This document shows positions 12,904 to 30,755 of a stretch of DNA of 64,000 nucleotides, in pieces. Within the stretch, counting starts at the first letter, position 1. Every line of letters begins with the position of its first letter. The DNA is from Muraenolepis orangiensis. Lineage: Eukaryota > Chordata > Actinopteri > Gadiformes > Muraenolepididae. The notes under the pieces are model-generated. The model did no database searches, was not told the origin of the DNA, and was given only the letters and a program-made list of their open reading frames with translations. The position numbers and the translations under genes are program-made. The DNA lies in NCBI GenBank assembly GCA_027704905.1, contig CM051013.1, positions 9,646,643 to 9,710,642 on the forward strand, read 5' to 3'.

Positions 12904-13962
12904 GGTGAAAAAGTGTCATGGTGCGGAGAGCTGGAATTACAACAGCGTGATTAGAGGTGGTTCAATGGTTGCCAGGTTTGAGGGGTTACGCTCGAGGTGA
13001 ATCCGACCGTGTCTCGGGAGACGGTCGGGGGGATGATGAGTCATGGCGCAGGCCCTGAGAAGGAGCTCGTAGGGGGGGGAAAAGAGGAATCAATCTTCGG
13101 GCCGAGTGGAGGTGTAGACCGGGGGGGGCCAACATAGGAGTCTCCGTGGAGAGAATATCGGACATGGATGGAGAGTGGGGAGCGTAGCAAAAAGCAGAGA
13201 GGCCAAAGAACACACCTGACTAATTCATAGCACATGTCGCGGTTCCCCGGACTCCCCAAAAATCTTGCATAGGAAGGGACGGCCGTCCCAAAACATAAAT
13301 CCATAGGCAACCGTGTTCAAACATTCAGCATTGTGTCATTTTTTTGTTGTTGTTGAATGACGGTCAGTTTTTTAACGATTCTAACCCCTCGATCTAGGTG
13401 AGATCTGTTCCATGAGGAAATCTCTTGTTTAATGAGGTACCGTTGTTGCAGGTTATATGAGGTTAGCGCTGTGATATCTATTAACCTCATGGCGCATGCT
13501 GTGTGAATGCTAGGCCAAACTAATAAATGTTTTTTAAATTGAGATGGTAATCCTTTCCTCTCGTAAATATTCTTTTGAGGGTGGATGGGGTAAATAGAAG
13601 GCATGGTTTGTTTTGGTGATTAAGCGTTCCACTTTTACCTGGATACCTGGGTCTGAGCCAAGCCGGCTGGGGGCTAAATCAGGTCAGCCGCCATCAAGCA
13701 CTCCACGTCACCACAACCACAAACGGCTTTGAACGATGTCCCGTGAAAACATGTTCATGGTGTTAAATATCACTTTTCCCAAAGGTTCACACAATTCTCA
13801 CCTCCTTCCAGCTACTTTCACGCTAGTCAAGGCTAATTCAAATGTGAGCTTAAACGCATACAATGGGCAATTTTACTTGTCAACCAGCTGTAACGGGACA
13901 CATGCTGCGGTTACGTTGTAGACCTACACCCACAGTTAAGCTGCAATGGGGCGACTATACTG

Positions 13963-13976
13963 TCGCCACCTAGTGG
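13963..13976 (-). promoter_or_regulatory. CTCF-like motif
   Basis: The minus strand reads CCACTAGGTGGCGA, matching the CTCF core CCASYAGRKGGCRS at all but the last position. It lies beyond the 3' end of idh3g. Binding is an inference. Confidence 0.35.
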
Positions 13977-14250
13977 GCAACGCAAGGAGTTGCGGCTTTC
14001 ACGTGACAGGAATGGCGTGCGCGAAATTGTAAACTATGGCACTCTTTGTTTTCATACGTTAACTCAAACGATGAATTTAATGGATGCGGATATAACTATA
14101 TATCGTTTGGATTATATACAAACGTATCAGATGGGTTTTCCCCCCGCAAATTGTCCATGGAGATATGGCTCATAATGTTATGGCTACGCTCAGTTGTGTG
14201 CTATGTCTACCAAAGAAAAGGCACTTTACCAAAGTGATTTTAATAACCTC

Positions 14251-14256
14251 TTTATT
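14251..14256 (-). terminator. Likely idh3g polyadenylation signal
   Basis: TTTATT on the plus strand is AATAAA on the minus strand, about 540 bases past the idh3g stop codon. That is a plausible 3' UTR length. A 22-base C run in the transcript sense (14,761-14,782) lies just after the stop. Confidence 0.5.
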
Positions 14257-14791
14257 ATAGTATTTATGTTGTACATTAACACACAAACACAACTTATGAC
14301 ACCTCCATTAAGTATGACAAAAATGTTAATGTCAATGGAATACACCACCAAGCAGTTACACATAATGTATAATTAAAGTATCTGATTACCGCTAAGTAGC
14401 AGCAGTGACGGTTAAATGGTTCAACACAAAACGAAGGGCTGTGGACATTTTGATTCGAGAGTGCTTCCACTTCTCAACTTCGTGGTATCAAACACAGCCT
14501 TGTTCACAATATCATGTGGTCTACCAGGATTTGTGATGCATGCGATTGCATGAATAAACACGTTTTAAGACAGACTGTTGAGGTAGGAGACTAGAGAACC
14601 AAGCACACACAGAAGTAACAGTTTTTATACCATTGATATATGATCCACATGCAGATACATTACCCATACCGCCATATATTCTTTCGCACCCTTAGCAATA
14701 GCAATATGAACACATGTGTTGCTACACATTTTTTTTAGACGTCGCTGATTGGTTGCCTGGGAGGGGGGGGGGGGGGGGGGGGTCATGGTAT

Positions 14792-19900
<5,109 letters not shown>

Positions 19901-19957
19901 CTTGGTTCCTTTCTAAACACAGGATGCGGCATGTCGCAAAACAACTGAATGGGTTGC

Positions 19958-19994
<37 letters not shown>

Positions 19995-20713
19995 TCATCC
20001 GAAATCATCTTTCATTATTTTTCACATTTGTACATTTTTAGATTTAAAGTGATACGAGTATGGGTGTGTGTGAGCGGCTACACTTTGACCGTTCGTGATT
20101 TTATTGAATTTTTGTTTTAACGATAACGTTTAATCTCAGTTTCAGCCCTATATATTTAGGCGCATGCGCAGTGGAGCGTGGTGTGCTCTGGCGCTGTTCC
20201 GGTAGGCACTGGGGCGACCTGTTTATGATATAGTTGATGGGGGTTTTTTTACAACGTGTTTCGTAAGTCTGTGCTAATGTCGTTCGACGTATAGACTCGA
20301 CTTAAACATCGACAAACCCCCCCCGAGATGTCTGGGATGTTTCAGAGTTTCTAATTTCGAGTTAATTCACCACGGCAATGCCTCGATGAGAAAACAACGA
20401 GAGAATAAAGTCCCAGGTGGAAAGAGCAACAGCTCTTCGTAGCCTTCATTTCCAAGGCAAGTACTTCGTCGTCATTTGACCTATATCAGTCAATGGCGTA
20501 GGAGTTTGGTCCATTCGTACCATTGTTGTAATTTTATTGAGCTTTAAGCCATTTCACTCGATGGTTGAACTGTGTAGACTTGGGGTTTTCCGTGTCATTC
20601 ACGCCGCTTTGGGACAGCGTCACCTTTTTGCATCACCTTGTCTTGTCTACACTCGATCACAGATAACACTTTTCTTCTTGTGCTACATTTACAGCCCCGT
20701 GTACGAGTAAACC
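19901..20713. promoter_or_regulatory. Shared idh3g/fam3a bidirectional upstream region
   Basis: Only 813 bp separate the two divergent start codons. No TATA box is placed for either gene. The region holds a (GT)n at about 19,962-19,990 and the NRF1-type motif listed separately. It probably contains both 5' UTRs and part of a fam3a 5' intron. Exact transcription starts cannot be read from sequence. Confidence 0.65.
20160..20171. promoter_or_regulatory. NRF1-type site
   Basis: GCGCATGCGCAG, centred on the palindrome GCGCATGCGC, is a full match to the nuclear respiratory factor 1 core. NRF1 drives many nuclear genes for mitochondrial proteins, which fits idh3g. Confidence 0.6.
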
Positions 20714-20726
20714 ATGAGATTAGCAG
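20714..20726 (+). CDS. fam3a: fam3a exon 1
   Basis: 13 coding bases, MRLA plus the first base of Gly, ending at donor gttggt. The tiny first coding exon matches FAM3A gene structure and the conserved MRLAGPLR start. Confidence 0.8.
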
Positions 20727-23700
20727 GTTGGTTGTCAATCAAAGTGATTATAATAATATTCTGTCCAGTGAGTGTTGGGCGGACACTGTTTGACCGAGGA
20801 CATCTGTGTGTACAGGTCCTCTACGAGGGGTGGCGGTGCTGCTGCTGATTGGGGTCACCTGGTTTTTGGCCAGCACTATGTTTGGAGGGGAGGGTGGCTC
20901 ATCCGTGAGACACTTCTTTTCAGGTAAACACAACAACAACAACAAATAATCCAAAGCTCTACTACATACCTACTATACTACTATATACTATACTACTATA
21001 TAGCACATGCGTGGTTTTACCTTGGTCCAAACTGTCTGAATTTAATATTTTTTATTTTTTACAGGTGCAAGTGAGGAGCCAACAGCTGGTGAGTGGAATT
21101 ACAGTGACTATATATACACACGGCCACAATATAAGAAAGTAGTATGTTTATCAGACTTGGTGTTGTTGTTGTTTGTTATCAGAGCCGCGTCCCCGTAGGT
21201 ATAAATGTGGCCTTTCAGCCCCGTGTCCTCCCAAGCACCTGGCGTTCCGTGTGGTGTCGGGGGCTGCCAATGTGATTGGACCCAAAATGTGCCTGGAAGA
21301 CAAGATGTGAGAAGCAACGCGTAGCCTCCTCCTCCTCGACTCTCACTCTTTCTTTCTCTATATATTTTTTTCTGTTTGTTTGTCTCTCGCTGTCCACTTT
21401 TGATCTTTTTATTTCTCCCATCCTTTTTTTCTTTTTTTTCCTTTTTCTCTGTGCTGCCTTAACCAGGCCTCACATCTTTCTGAGGAGATGAATGCAAGTA
21501 TCTAAACAAGTTGTGTGTTTTTGTATTGGTTTGTTTCTACCTCACCTCCCATCATCTTTTGCTTCCTTTGTCTTCAGCCCCTCTTGGCCCTTGTTTTTCC
21601 CCATGTTGCCCCTCACTTGCTGTTGGTTAACAACGGGAGCCGAGCCGAGGCCCTCTGCTGGAAAGCTAACGTGTCTGTCTCAACAGGTTGATCAGCAGTC
21701 TGAAGGACAACGTAGGACGGGGTATTAATGTGGCGTTAGTTAATGGTGAGACTATATCCATACAGGGTTTATCCACTGAGAGCTTAAAGCTTCTGCTTCA
21801 TTTGTTTAATCGCCTTTCCCTTGTTTTGTTTTTTTTATTTGATAGGTGTGACGGGAGAGCTCCTCGGAACCAAGGCTTTTGACATGTGGGCAGGAGGTGT
21901 TTAAAACTTTGACCTTCATCCAATACACAAACACACACGCACGCACGCACGTGCATAGCCAACATGGGAACGCATGGTCACGACTACTGGCTTGACACGC
22001 TCCATCTGTTGTTCTCAGATGTCAATGACCTGCTGAAATTCCTCCGACCGCTCCACGAGGGGACTCTGGTGTTTGTGGCGTCCTTTGATGATGCTGCCAC
22101 TAAGTAAGTCGATGATGCTCACCCTCCCTCCCTCCCTCTGCTATGGAGTACTCGCTAGATGCCATGTCCCATGAGAGGGCACCATCTGTTGTCCTGGTTT
22201 GGGGGGCCCCGATTTCAAGTAGTGTGTGAGGTCATCTTTAAACTTATACTAGAACTCTAAACTTATACCAGGACTCTGAGATCAAGGGAGTACTGAGCCC
22301 ATAAAGGGAAAATTGCAATATGTTTCACAGGATTTTGTGATTTTTACTTGATCTTGTATAGGTTAAACTTGAAAAAAATGAGATTTCAAAGGCCATCATG
22401 TAGCACACTCAATCAGGGAATCATGGGCCTCAGGGAATCATGGCTATTTCAGTGCTTGGATTGGTTGAAGCCTAATCTCATGTTCCTGTGCTCTGTTGTC
22501 TGACAAAGGGGTGATGCTTACTCATCACTGCTTAAATTGCTTACTGTAGGTGTGGGTGCAGTAGGCACCTTGTGTTTTTTCATGAAAAAAAAAAATGTAT
22601 ATACATTGCGTATTAGTTAACTTGAGACAGACGTTGATTGGTTAAAGGAGCTCTATGTAACGAGGACAGAACATTTCAAATGGGTACTGCAATCCAAATC
22701 CACAATATTGGAGACTATTGTAGTTTCCACCCTCCCCCCTCCTCCCCAGCCTTGAAGCTCACGCGTGTTTGTTTGAGCAAGACTGCAGAGGTTCTTTCGA
22801 GACGAGGATGAGGCTTTTGTGGTCTGGTGGAATCTAGTACAACTTCAGTTGATCCAGTTTGTTTGCCACACAAACACAGCCTGCGGCTGACGGGGAAAGC
22901 AAGCAGTGTGGTTTTATATCTGGCAAACCGGGGGGACTCGGTGGACAATAGTAAACGCGGAAAACAAAAAAGAGTGAGCCCGGCGTGGACATTTTAAATG
23001 AAAACCATACTGGCTGTAGCGTTGTTTTCGTTGAAGCCAGTATTGACTTTTGTCAATGTGTCCTTAATCTCTGACCTACCATGGTCTTTTTAATATTTTA
23101 GTACAGTACATTTCTTACATATGGCACATTTTTGGAAAAGCCTTTGAATACAAAAGTTTTTAATGTGGCGTAAAAAGTTGTTTGTCGCCATTCATCCACA
23201 CCAATGAGACTAGAAGGAAGGCTCCACTGCTTCCGTAGACGGGGTTTTCTCTGAGCATACCTGGTACACCGGTTATGTACCAGGTTTGCTCCAGGCTAGG
23301 TTTACGGCATGAGTTGCCATGGTAACCGAACTGAGAGTGGTCTAGTCTTGGGCAACTCGAGATTAACCCAGCTTCCCCTAAATTCTGACCCAATATACCC
23401 GGTTAGTCTACAAATCTAACCGTAAACCCCTCCTATTTGTATTCAAAGAATTCTGCAGGGTTTAAAAAATATTTATTTTATTTTTTAAGTAATTTCTTCC
23501 TTGCAGGATGAACGACGAGGCACGGAGGCTGTTCGAGGAGCTGGGCAGCACGGCGGTGAAGGAGCTGGCTTTCAGAGACAGCTGGGTGTTTGTAGGCGCC
23601 ATGGGTATCGAGAATAAGAGCCCCTTCGAGCAGGTACGTGGTCATTACCTGTTTTTAGGGGCCAACTTTGTCTCGTCTGTTTCGCTGATGCTTAAAGACT

Positions 23701-24135
23701 GAGTCAAACAACATTCTTGCTTCTGTGACGTGACTCATTTACAAGTGAAACGCAGTATTTAAATATGCCCGAGAGTATTGTTTTCGTATGAACTTGATCT
23801 GCAACGTGGTAGTATTTTGAATACTTCATTAGTATGTTATGCCTCCCTTTTTTCCATACAAGATACAAGATTTTTATTGGCCATTTGTAACCAGTACATA
23901 GGAATGCTTACTTCCCATTCTCACCATATATACTCTTGTGTCTTTTAACACAAAAAGCCAAGCTAGACCAGCTATAGCACTTGTGCCATGTATAGATGTG
24001 TGTGTATTTATCCTAGTCGTCTTATCTTCTCACCAGCGTATGAAGAACAGTAAAGGCAGCAATAAGTACGAGGGCTGGCCCGAGTCTCTGGAGATGGACG
24101 GCTGCATACCACTGCGCACTCCCCTGGAGAGCTAG
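20714..24135 (+). CDS. fam3a: FAM3A-like secreted cytokine-like protein (9 coding exons)
   Basis: Nine exons join to exactly 690 nt: 229 residues plus stop (human FAM3A is 230 aa). The N-terminus MRLAGPLRG continues into a hydrophobic signal-anchor/signal peptide (about residues 10-25). The FAM3/ILEI globular fold follows, with four cysteines at 57, 63, 85 and 220, consistent with two disulfides. Motifs are YKCGL, FRVVSGAANVIGPKMCLEDK, GRGINVALVNG, FDMWAGDVNDLL, LHEGTLVFVAS, ELAFRDSWVFVGA and NKYEGWPE. FAM3A in mammals is linked to mitochondrial ATP production and metabolic signalling, and the biochemical mechanism is not settled. Exons: 20714-20726, 20816-20923, 21065-21088, 21183-21306, 21687-21745, 21846-21896, 22019-22103, 23507-23633, 24037-24135. 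All phases agree and no break is present. FAM3A is preferred over FAM3B/C/D from the N-terminus and overall match recalled from the family. Confidence 0.94.
20816..20923 (+). CDS. fam3a: fam3a exon 2
   Basis: 108 nt encoding the hydrophobic segment VAVLLLIGVTWFLAS and the linker that follows it. Acceptor tacag and donor gtaaac. Confidence 0.9.
21065..21088 (+). CDS. fam3a: fam3a exon 3 (24-nt small exon)
   Basis: Encodes ASEEPTA between acceptor tacag and donor gtgagt. In frame and removable without a frameshift, so alternative inclusion is possible. Confidence 0.75.
21183..21306 (+). CDS. fam3a: fam3a exon 4
   Basis: 124 nt encoding EPRPRRYKCGLSAPCPPK through VVSGAANVIGPKMCLEDK. Carries three of the four cysteines. 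Confidence 0.95.
21687..21745 (+). CDS. fam3a: fam3a exon 5
   Basis: 59 nt encoding LISSLKDNVGRGINVALVN. Acceptor caacag and donor gtgaga. Confidence 0.95.
21846..21896 (+). CDS. fam3a: fam3a exon 6
   Basis: 51 nt encoding VTGELLGTKAFDMWAG. Donor gtgttt is weak but in the conserved position. Confidence 0.9.
22019..22103 (+). CDS. fam3a: fam3a exon 7
   Basis: 85 nt encoding VNDLLKFLRPLHEGTLVFV and ASFDDAAT. Donor gtaagt. Confidence 0.95.
22104..23506 (+). other. fam3a: fam3a intron 7
   Basis: 1.4-kb intron without long simple repeats, in contrast to most of the window. I see no exon or RNA in it. Confidence 0.7.
23507..23633 (+). CDS. fam3a: fam3a exon 8
   Basis: 127 nt encoding MNDEARRLFEELGSTAVKEL through FRDSWVFVGAMGIENKSPF. 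Donor gtacgt. Confidence 0.95.
23856..23935 (+). repeat. Dispersed repeat copy in fam3a intron 8
   Basis: Similar in order and wording to 6,826-6,905 (see that entry). An interspersed element fragment of unknown class. Confidence 0.45.
24037..24135 (+). CDS. fam3a: fam3a exon 9 with stop
   Basis: 99 nt encoding RMKNSKGSNKYEGWPESL and the DGCIP tail, ending in TAG at 24,133-24,135. Carries the fourth cysteine. Confidence 0.95.
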   Translation, partial: RMKNSKGSNKYEGWPESLEMDGCIPLRTPLES

Positions 24136-25060
24136 CTCCCGTCCGGGACACCTCGCCCTCGGCTCCTCACCTCAAGTCCAGGACAAGGAATGTCTGCAAG
24201 AGCAGCAGAAGTGCTACCTATGAGCCCCTGGTCTTGGTCTTTCACTGTGAACTGTGCCTGATGTACATTGTCTGCCTTGAATATTTTCAACCCACTTGGA
24301 TCAACTAATCCACCGCAAAGGACACTTGACCTTGGATGTGTCTTGGTTGGAGTTCAGTTTCAAAAATGCAAAGATTAGAGGCGCCACTGCCGTGACTCTG
24401 GGCGCGTGTGTGCGTGCGTGTGCGTGTGCGTGTGCGTGCGCGTGTGCGTGTGTGTGTGTTTCGGGACCAAAATGCAACGGGACAAGAGTCTGCAGTGTGT
24501 TTCTCCATACTAGGAGGAAACTGAGTCCTTCTGGAGGGCTACCACTGCTGTCGGTTGTTTATCCATTGGCAAAACTAAACACGGTCGTGATGTTTATGTG
24601 CTGCTATTCATACTCTTGTCAGTGAAATTATACTATAGATATATTACTGAAGACATTTAATATTGCAGATTATGAATGTCCCGATGAGCAACTTATTTTA
24701 CTACAACTACATCATCGTGTCGATTCCTGTTGATCTCTACATGTATTTAATTTATTTTCTAGGTTTTTTTTTTTCTGATTGATACTCCGTTTTGGGTTCC
24801 AAGTTTCCGAAGCAATTGCTGCAAACCAATGCCCAATGTTTACTTATATTTTTTGTGTTTAAAGTCGACCACCCTTGGACTATAATTGATGTATTATTTG
24901 ATAGTGGCATTTTCTTTTCTAATTTTTGAGTACAACTACAAATGTATGCCTCAGACATCTGGTTATTCCAAATATTTGATGTAGATGGTCACCATTGGTA
25001 TACTTGTTTGGTCCTGATCATTTCAACGTAAAACTAGTGTCGAAATAAATGTACAACTTA
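24136..25060 (+). other. fam3a: fam3a 3' UTR with poly(A) signal
   Basis: About 0.9 kb after the stop ends near AATAAA at 25,044-25,049, the best polyadenylation signal. It contains a GT/GC-alternating tract at about 24,400-24,460, which can adopt left-handed DNA. Confidence 0.6.
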
Positions 25061-25092
25061 ATCGCACTTTTCTATGCCGTTTTTGTTCTATT

Positions 25093-25106
25093 CCACAAGG
25101 GGGCGA
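25093..25106 (+). promoter_or_regulatory. CTCF-like motif
   Basis: Reads CCACAAGGGGGCGA, close to the CTCF core, about 45 bp past the fam3a poly(A) signal. Confidence 0.35.
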
Positions 25107-25345
25107 CACGTCAGGGTTATTCAGTTCATTCTGCTTGGAGGCCGATTGATATATAAAACTACTTGTGTTGCGATAGGCAAGTTAATCTTATTCTCTCAAC
25201 GGTTAACTATATTTTTGGCCTTTTTTATTTTTTATTTTTTTTGGACGTTCAATTTCCGTATTGATCCATAATTTGTTTGGTAATCGATTCTGAAAAGCTA
25301 TAATGGGGGGGGGGGGGGTCTCCTTGTGAACACTGCGCTACACTA

Positions 25346-25359
25346 CTGCCCCCTTGCGG
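25346..25359 (-). promoter_or_regulatory. CTCF-like motif, opposite orientation
   Basis: The minus strand reads CCGCAAGGGGGCAG, a strong match to the classic CTCF core. It converges with the motif at 25,093. Confidence 0.4.
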
Positions 25360-28300
25360 TGGACTCACGCCATTGCTTGTGGCGTGTGTCTTCAGTCTAG
25401 CGGCAAGTGTATTCGACAGAAAGGGAGCGAAGCGGCGACAGCAGCGACTGCACTCAAAGCTCTTGAACTCCAAACGCGCCGTCGTGTGCGTGTCGTCTAG
25501 GATGTAAATTGTGTACATATTTTATTATACTGTAATATGAACGAACACGTACATGTGTGTGTGTGTTCGTATCGACGAACCTGGAAGACGATACCTCAAA
25601 CCATCCGAATTGGAGCATCGACTCGCAGACCTAGGATCCACTGAAGTGGGCATTTTCAACGCGACTGCACCACGAGAAGCCTGTAAAAAACACACCGGAC
25701 TGAGAGCCCTACAATGCGAGTTTGTTATTATTTGGCGTGTTAAAATATAGGGTGTACACATAAGGACCATCTGTGCATTATCCCAGTTCTGCTGTATAAC
25801 GCTTTTTGACCTGCTCGTCTCATCAATAACCCACACCATGTCACATCGGGGTGAGTTGTGTTTATTGTTATTTACAGCCGTCATGTTAAGAGCCACTGGC
25901 TTTGCCCATCGTTGTCCAATTCCGATGAAGCCAATCTTATTGATCGCACAAAGATGGACAGCCTACTTAATCGTCATCGTCGCCGTTTGCCATTACACGT
26001 ATACGTGTGTGTGTGTTCTTTACCGCTAGCTATAACGTGAAACTAGACATTATCGGCTGACATTCATTTGGGTCGGGTCTTTGTTTATTTTGTTGGGGTA
26101 TATGAACAAGAGCAGCCTCTCCTGTACCCTATGCGCAGAAGGGCGGGATGACACACAAACATCCCATTTACTAACAATCTGTCAAGTGCATATATTGACC
26201 TGTGAGGCAAGCCGTTAAGCCGTTGTGTTCGTGTGCGTGTGTGTCATTAGTTTATTTCGTGTTGGTGTTTTGTCACCACTTGACGTGTTTTAAAGTAACC
26301 AGCTGGCCGACGACTAACCGCGTCTGCGCACTTTGCGGCGCATTGACGGTCACTCATGAAGCGTCTGGACGGACCGGCTCAATGGATTGGCCGGCGCTGT
26401 TCAATGGAACCAGTGGCTGTCGATGACTTATGACCTATACATATAGGAGACCAACTGACACACATGCACTCCTCTGGGGGTCCCTAATGTCCCTAATATG
26501 CGTTATTCTGCGTCGTTATTCCGACATGTTGACCCTTACTAAAAAAAATAAAGAGAGAGACGATGCGATGACTACATCCAGTTAAGGATGCTGATTTCAC
26601 CCCAACGGCTGAAATGAACGGAACAATAGCATGGGATTCCCCCATCAGACTTAATGTTAATCGCTATTATCTATGAAGTCATGCGCGAGCTCAGAGGGGT
26701 GATCTGCTCAGCGCGTGGGCCAATTAGGCTGTAATAAAAGTGGCTCAGCTGTTCACGTGAGCCCGGAGCGAGACGCGTCAGCGTTGTGTAATCCCAGTTC
26801 ATTATTGTCTGATTAAAGGCTCCCTGTTGCACTTGGATTAACAGGACGAATGGAGCGAAAGGGTCCTCTGCTACCCAGATAACGCTCCCTCCCTCCCTCC
26901 CTTAACGCTACTCCTGTCCCTGCTCTCTGTTCCTTTTAGTCGCTCCTCTGTTCTACCTACCCTCTCTCCTCATGCTTGACCTGGGTTGGACAAGCGCTGG
27001 CCTACTTGTGTTCCCAGCCGTAGTGTGGGCCTACATGGCAGAGAACAGTCCTGCAGGTGTTTGATTATTAGCTGGGGTGTTATTTGCATATTTTCCTCCC
27101 CACTGGTTCTTAAATACCGTCGAGAGTCTTAAATACCGTCTAGAGTCTAGACACACTCAATATATAAACATGAATGTCAAGTTTCTGTTCATGGGCTATA
27201 GCTGCATACAGCGCATTATAAGCCACAGCTATGCTAATGGCTATGGCTGCAGATGTGTGCCACTTTAACGTTCATCCAGATGTGAAGTTATGTCACAGCC
27301 TTAGTCCTCCCGATGGCTCTTCACTTTAGTTTGCTGCAAAAATATATAAGGCAACGGCTCCTTTTCGCCCTTTGTCTCACACCAACATCCCTTATGTGGA
27401 TGTTGTCCACAATATTGTTGTAACATAATAACATAGTCGTACACAGTGCAGACATAATATGGAAAATTGATCCAATTACTGGAAAGCAGAGCCGCTGTGC
27501 GTTGACACCGATGCAATCTTCCACATAAATCAGTGTGCGTTGAGAGACGCTGTTTACACTGTGTGTGTTTTATGATTGGTTGATATTATCACAATGCCTC
27601 ACAGTGGATTATCCTCTCCTGGTGCGCCGTGGTACCTCCCTCCCTCCCCGCCGGCCTCTGTGCATGGCTTAAGTCTCCTTCATCCGTCCGTCCGTCCGTG
27701 GGAGCCCATGGGAGCAATGCTCATTGGGGGGGGAAGGAGCGGGTAAACCACAAAGACTGTTATGCATTAATCATACATGCAGCCACTCCCATGACGACTG
27801 TGCTTACAGGTCTGTGTTGCCGGTCATGTTCGTCTTACTCAGGTAGAGAGCGGGGCTGCGTCTCGCGCAGGTCCAACGCGTCGCAATCACGAAGCCAATG
27901 AATGGTTTGGATGAATGTTATGATGGGGAATAGGACGAGTGAGGATGCAATCATCGCTGCTGTTTTGGTTTTTTTTTGCGTCTCCAATCCATTTTATGTG
28001 GCGTTATTGTGACGCCTCAAAAGGAAATGGAAAATCACACCCGGTGTGGTTGTTGTGGTTGGGCCTAAATTGAAAATTATTACAGATATCAAATATTGAT
28101 ATGCCTTACAGGCGCTTACCAAAATGGTACATTTGGGCTATAACAAAATTGTACTCGATTTTCATTTTCCGAGGAAGACAACCATTGCAATATTTATATT
28201 GTTTTATTCAATTTAGCAGCATGAAAGTAAGAGCCCATCTTTCATGGCCCTAATTGTTGGTGAATCAGCACTGATGGACCAGCAGTCTTAGTCCTAATGT

Positions 28301-28589
28301 GGCTACAAGATGGACCAACCAAAGGCCTTTTAGCAGAGGGGGAAGATTGCCAAAACTATCCTGTTTCACTCATACTGTTGTGCTTCCATTAGCCAGCCCA
28401 AATGTCCCTAATGCAATGCAGCCCTGCTACTTGTCCTCCAATCGGAAACCATTCTCTTCCCGCCTCTCATCGCCTCTCCCGTCTAAAACCACAGTTGTTT
28501 TTTGTCCAGGCCGAAATTGAGCTATAGTCACTGCTTTCATTCACACCTCCACTGGCACATATTTGATCAGGCCAAATCCCCGCTTTTTG

Positions 28590-29255
28590 TCTATGCCAAA
28601 CCCTCTCTCTCTTTTTTTTTTTTTATCTCCCTCTTGTTCTCTTTCACACACAGATTTCCCACCCCTTCATGTAGCCATCCCCATCACCCCTCCCCCCCAA
28701 CTAACTCACCCTCTCTCTGCCTTGCTGTCCATCTCTGTCTCTCTCCCCTCATTCGCCCCTCTCTCTCCCTCTCTGTCTCTCTCCCCCTCTCTCTCCCTCT
28801 CTGTCTCTCTCCCCCTCTCTCTCTGCCTCTCTCTCCCTCTCTGTCTCTCTGCTTGCTCTCTTTCACTGTCTCTCTCTCCCTCTCTCCCTCTCTGCTTGCT
28901 CTCTTTCACTGTCTCTCTCTCCCTCTCTGTCTCTCTCCCTCCCCTCTCTGTCTCTCTCCCTCCCCTCTCTGTCTCTCTCCCTCGTTCTCCCTCTCTGTCT
29001 CGCTCTCCCTCACTCTGTCTCTCTCCCTCTCTACCCCTCTCTGTCTCACTGCCTCTCTCTATTTCCCTCTCCCTCTCTGTCTCTCTCCCTCTCTACCCCT
29101 CTCTGTCTCACTGCCTCTCTCTATTTCCCTCTCCCTCTCTGTCTCTCTTCCTCTCTACCCCTCTCTGTCTCACTGCCTCTCTCTATTTCCCTCTCCCTCA
29201 CTGTCTCACTGCCTCTCTCTATCTCTCTGCCTCTCTCTTTTTCCTCCCCTCTCGG
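28590..29255. repeat. Polypyrimidine minisatellite
   Basis: A C/T-only strand made of ctctctgtctctctccct variants. Within it a roughly 61-bp unit carrying ctacccctctctgtctcact is repeated about three times (starting near 29,032, 29,093 and 29,154). The long Leu/Ser/Pro frames are repeat artefacts. Confidence 0.85.
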
Positions 29256-29403
29256 TTTGAACCCGAGTGTCAGCCTGCTCCCCCCCCCCCCCTGTTCCCC
29301 ATACGTTTTATACAGGCTACACTTTTTAATCTGTGTCCCCCCCTTCCATCACAATGCAACCCTGTCTGCCTGCCTACTGCAAGCACGTGCACATTTTCCC
29401 CAA

Positions 29404-29595
<192 letters not shown>

Positions 29596-29791
29596 GTCCC
29601 CCCACGCCTTTGTCTGCCTGTCTAATTCTACAGCGGCTGTTTGGTCCCGGGGGATTAATGTGTGTATGGGTGCCCATGAAGTGAGAGAAATGAAAAAAAA
29701 AAAAACCGGCAGGAGTTGGAGCTGGTGGTGGGTGGAGAGGTGGGGGTTATTTGTTATGTTTGGTGGGATACTAGGAGAGAGGAAACGGCGT

Positions 29792-29866
<75 letters not shown>

Positions 29867-29884
29867 TGTGTGTGTGTGTGTGTG
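29792..29884. repeat. (GT)n microsatellite
   Basis: About 92 bp of GT with one GTAT interruption, in inverted orientation to the CA arrays on both sides. Confidence 0.9.
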
Positions 29885-30100
29885 GTAGTAGGGTGTATAT
29901 CTTGGCCACTGCAGTGATAGAAGGCTCTTCACCATCATATCATCTTTGCCTCAGAGCTGTGCTGAACTTCTGAACCGCTGAACCCCCCCCAACCCGACCC
30001 CCCCAACCCCCCCCCTGCGGCCAGTATTTGGATGAATAAAGTTCCCACAGGAGGCCAAGGAATTTCTCCTCCGACTCGGATTTGACGAGAGAACGCACAT

Positions 30101-30236
<136 letters not shown>

Positions 30237-30562
30237 CACACATCACACATCCACACATCACAGCTTTCGGCAGCAGCAGGCGAAGCGAAAATGTGTCCCG
30301 CCTCTTATTTCAGAAACGGTTAGGCTCACTCACAGACAGGCCTCCTGGCCCTCCCAGCTGCAGGTGTTGAGTGTGTATTGAGTGCCCCCCCCCACACCCC
30401 CCACACCCTCCCAAACAGTTAGGCTGAACAGGCACAGCACGTTCAGTTCTCATGCGCTCCCGCCGGAGGAGGAATGACCCGGACAGCGGTTCTGACATGC
30501 GATCGCAGACGTTGTGGTTGCGCACACACGGCCTGCTTTTATGTTCTCCTACTGTATATAGA

Positions 30563-30563
<1 letters not shown>

Positions 30564-30610
<47 letters not shown>
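30564..30610. repeat. (TA)n microsatellite
   Basis: About 46 bp of uninterrupted TA. Confidence 0.9.
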
Positions 30611-30613
<3 letters not shown>

Positions 30614-30702
30614 CACCTCGTTGTTTTGATTCGCGTTGATCACGTGCACGGTAGGCCACACTGGCTGCCGTCAGGAAGTTGGACATTCTTTCATTGTACT
30701 TG

Positions 30703-30755
30703 GATGTGCTGTGCTGTGCTGTGCTGTGCTGTGCTGTGCTGTGCTGTGCTGTTCT
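30703..30755. repeat. (GCTGT)n pentanucleotide repeat
   Basis: About nine copies of gctgt with minor divergence at the right end. Confidence 0.85.

Noticed and set aside
25553..25750. A 65-residue non-repeat frame near 25.6 kb
   Set aside because: I could not match it to any family, and there is no flanking exon structure; it may be a chance frame or an old repeat fragment.
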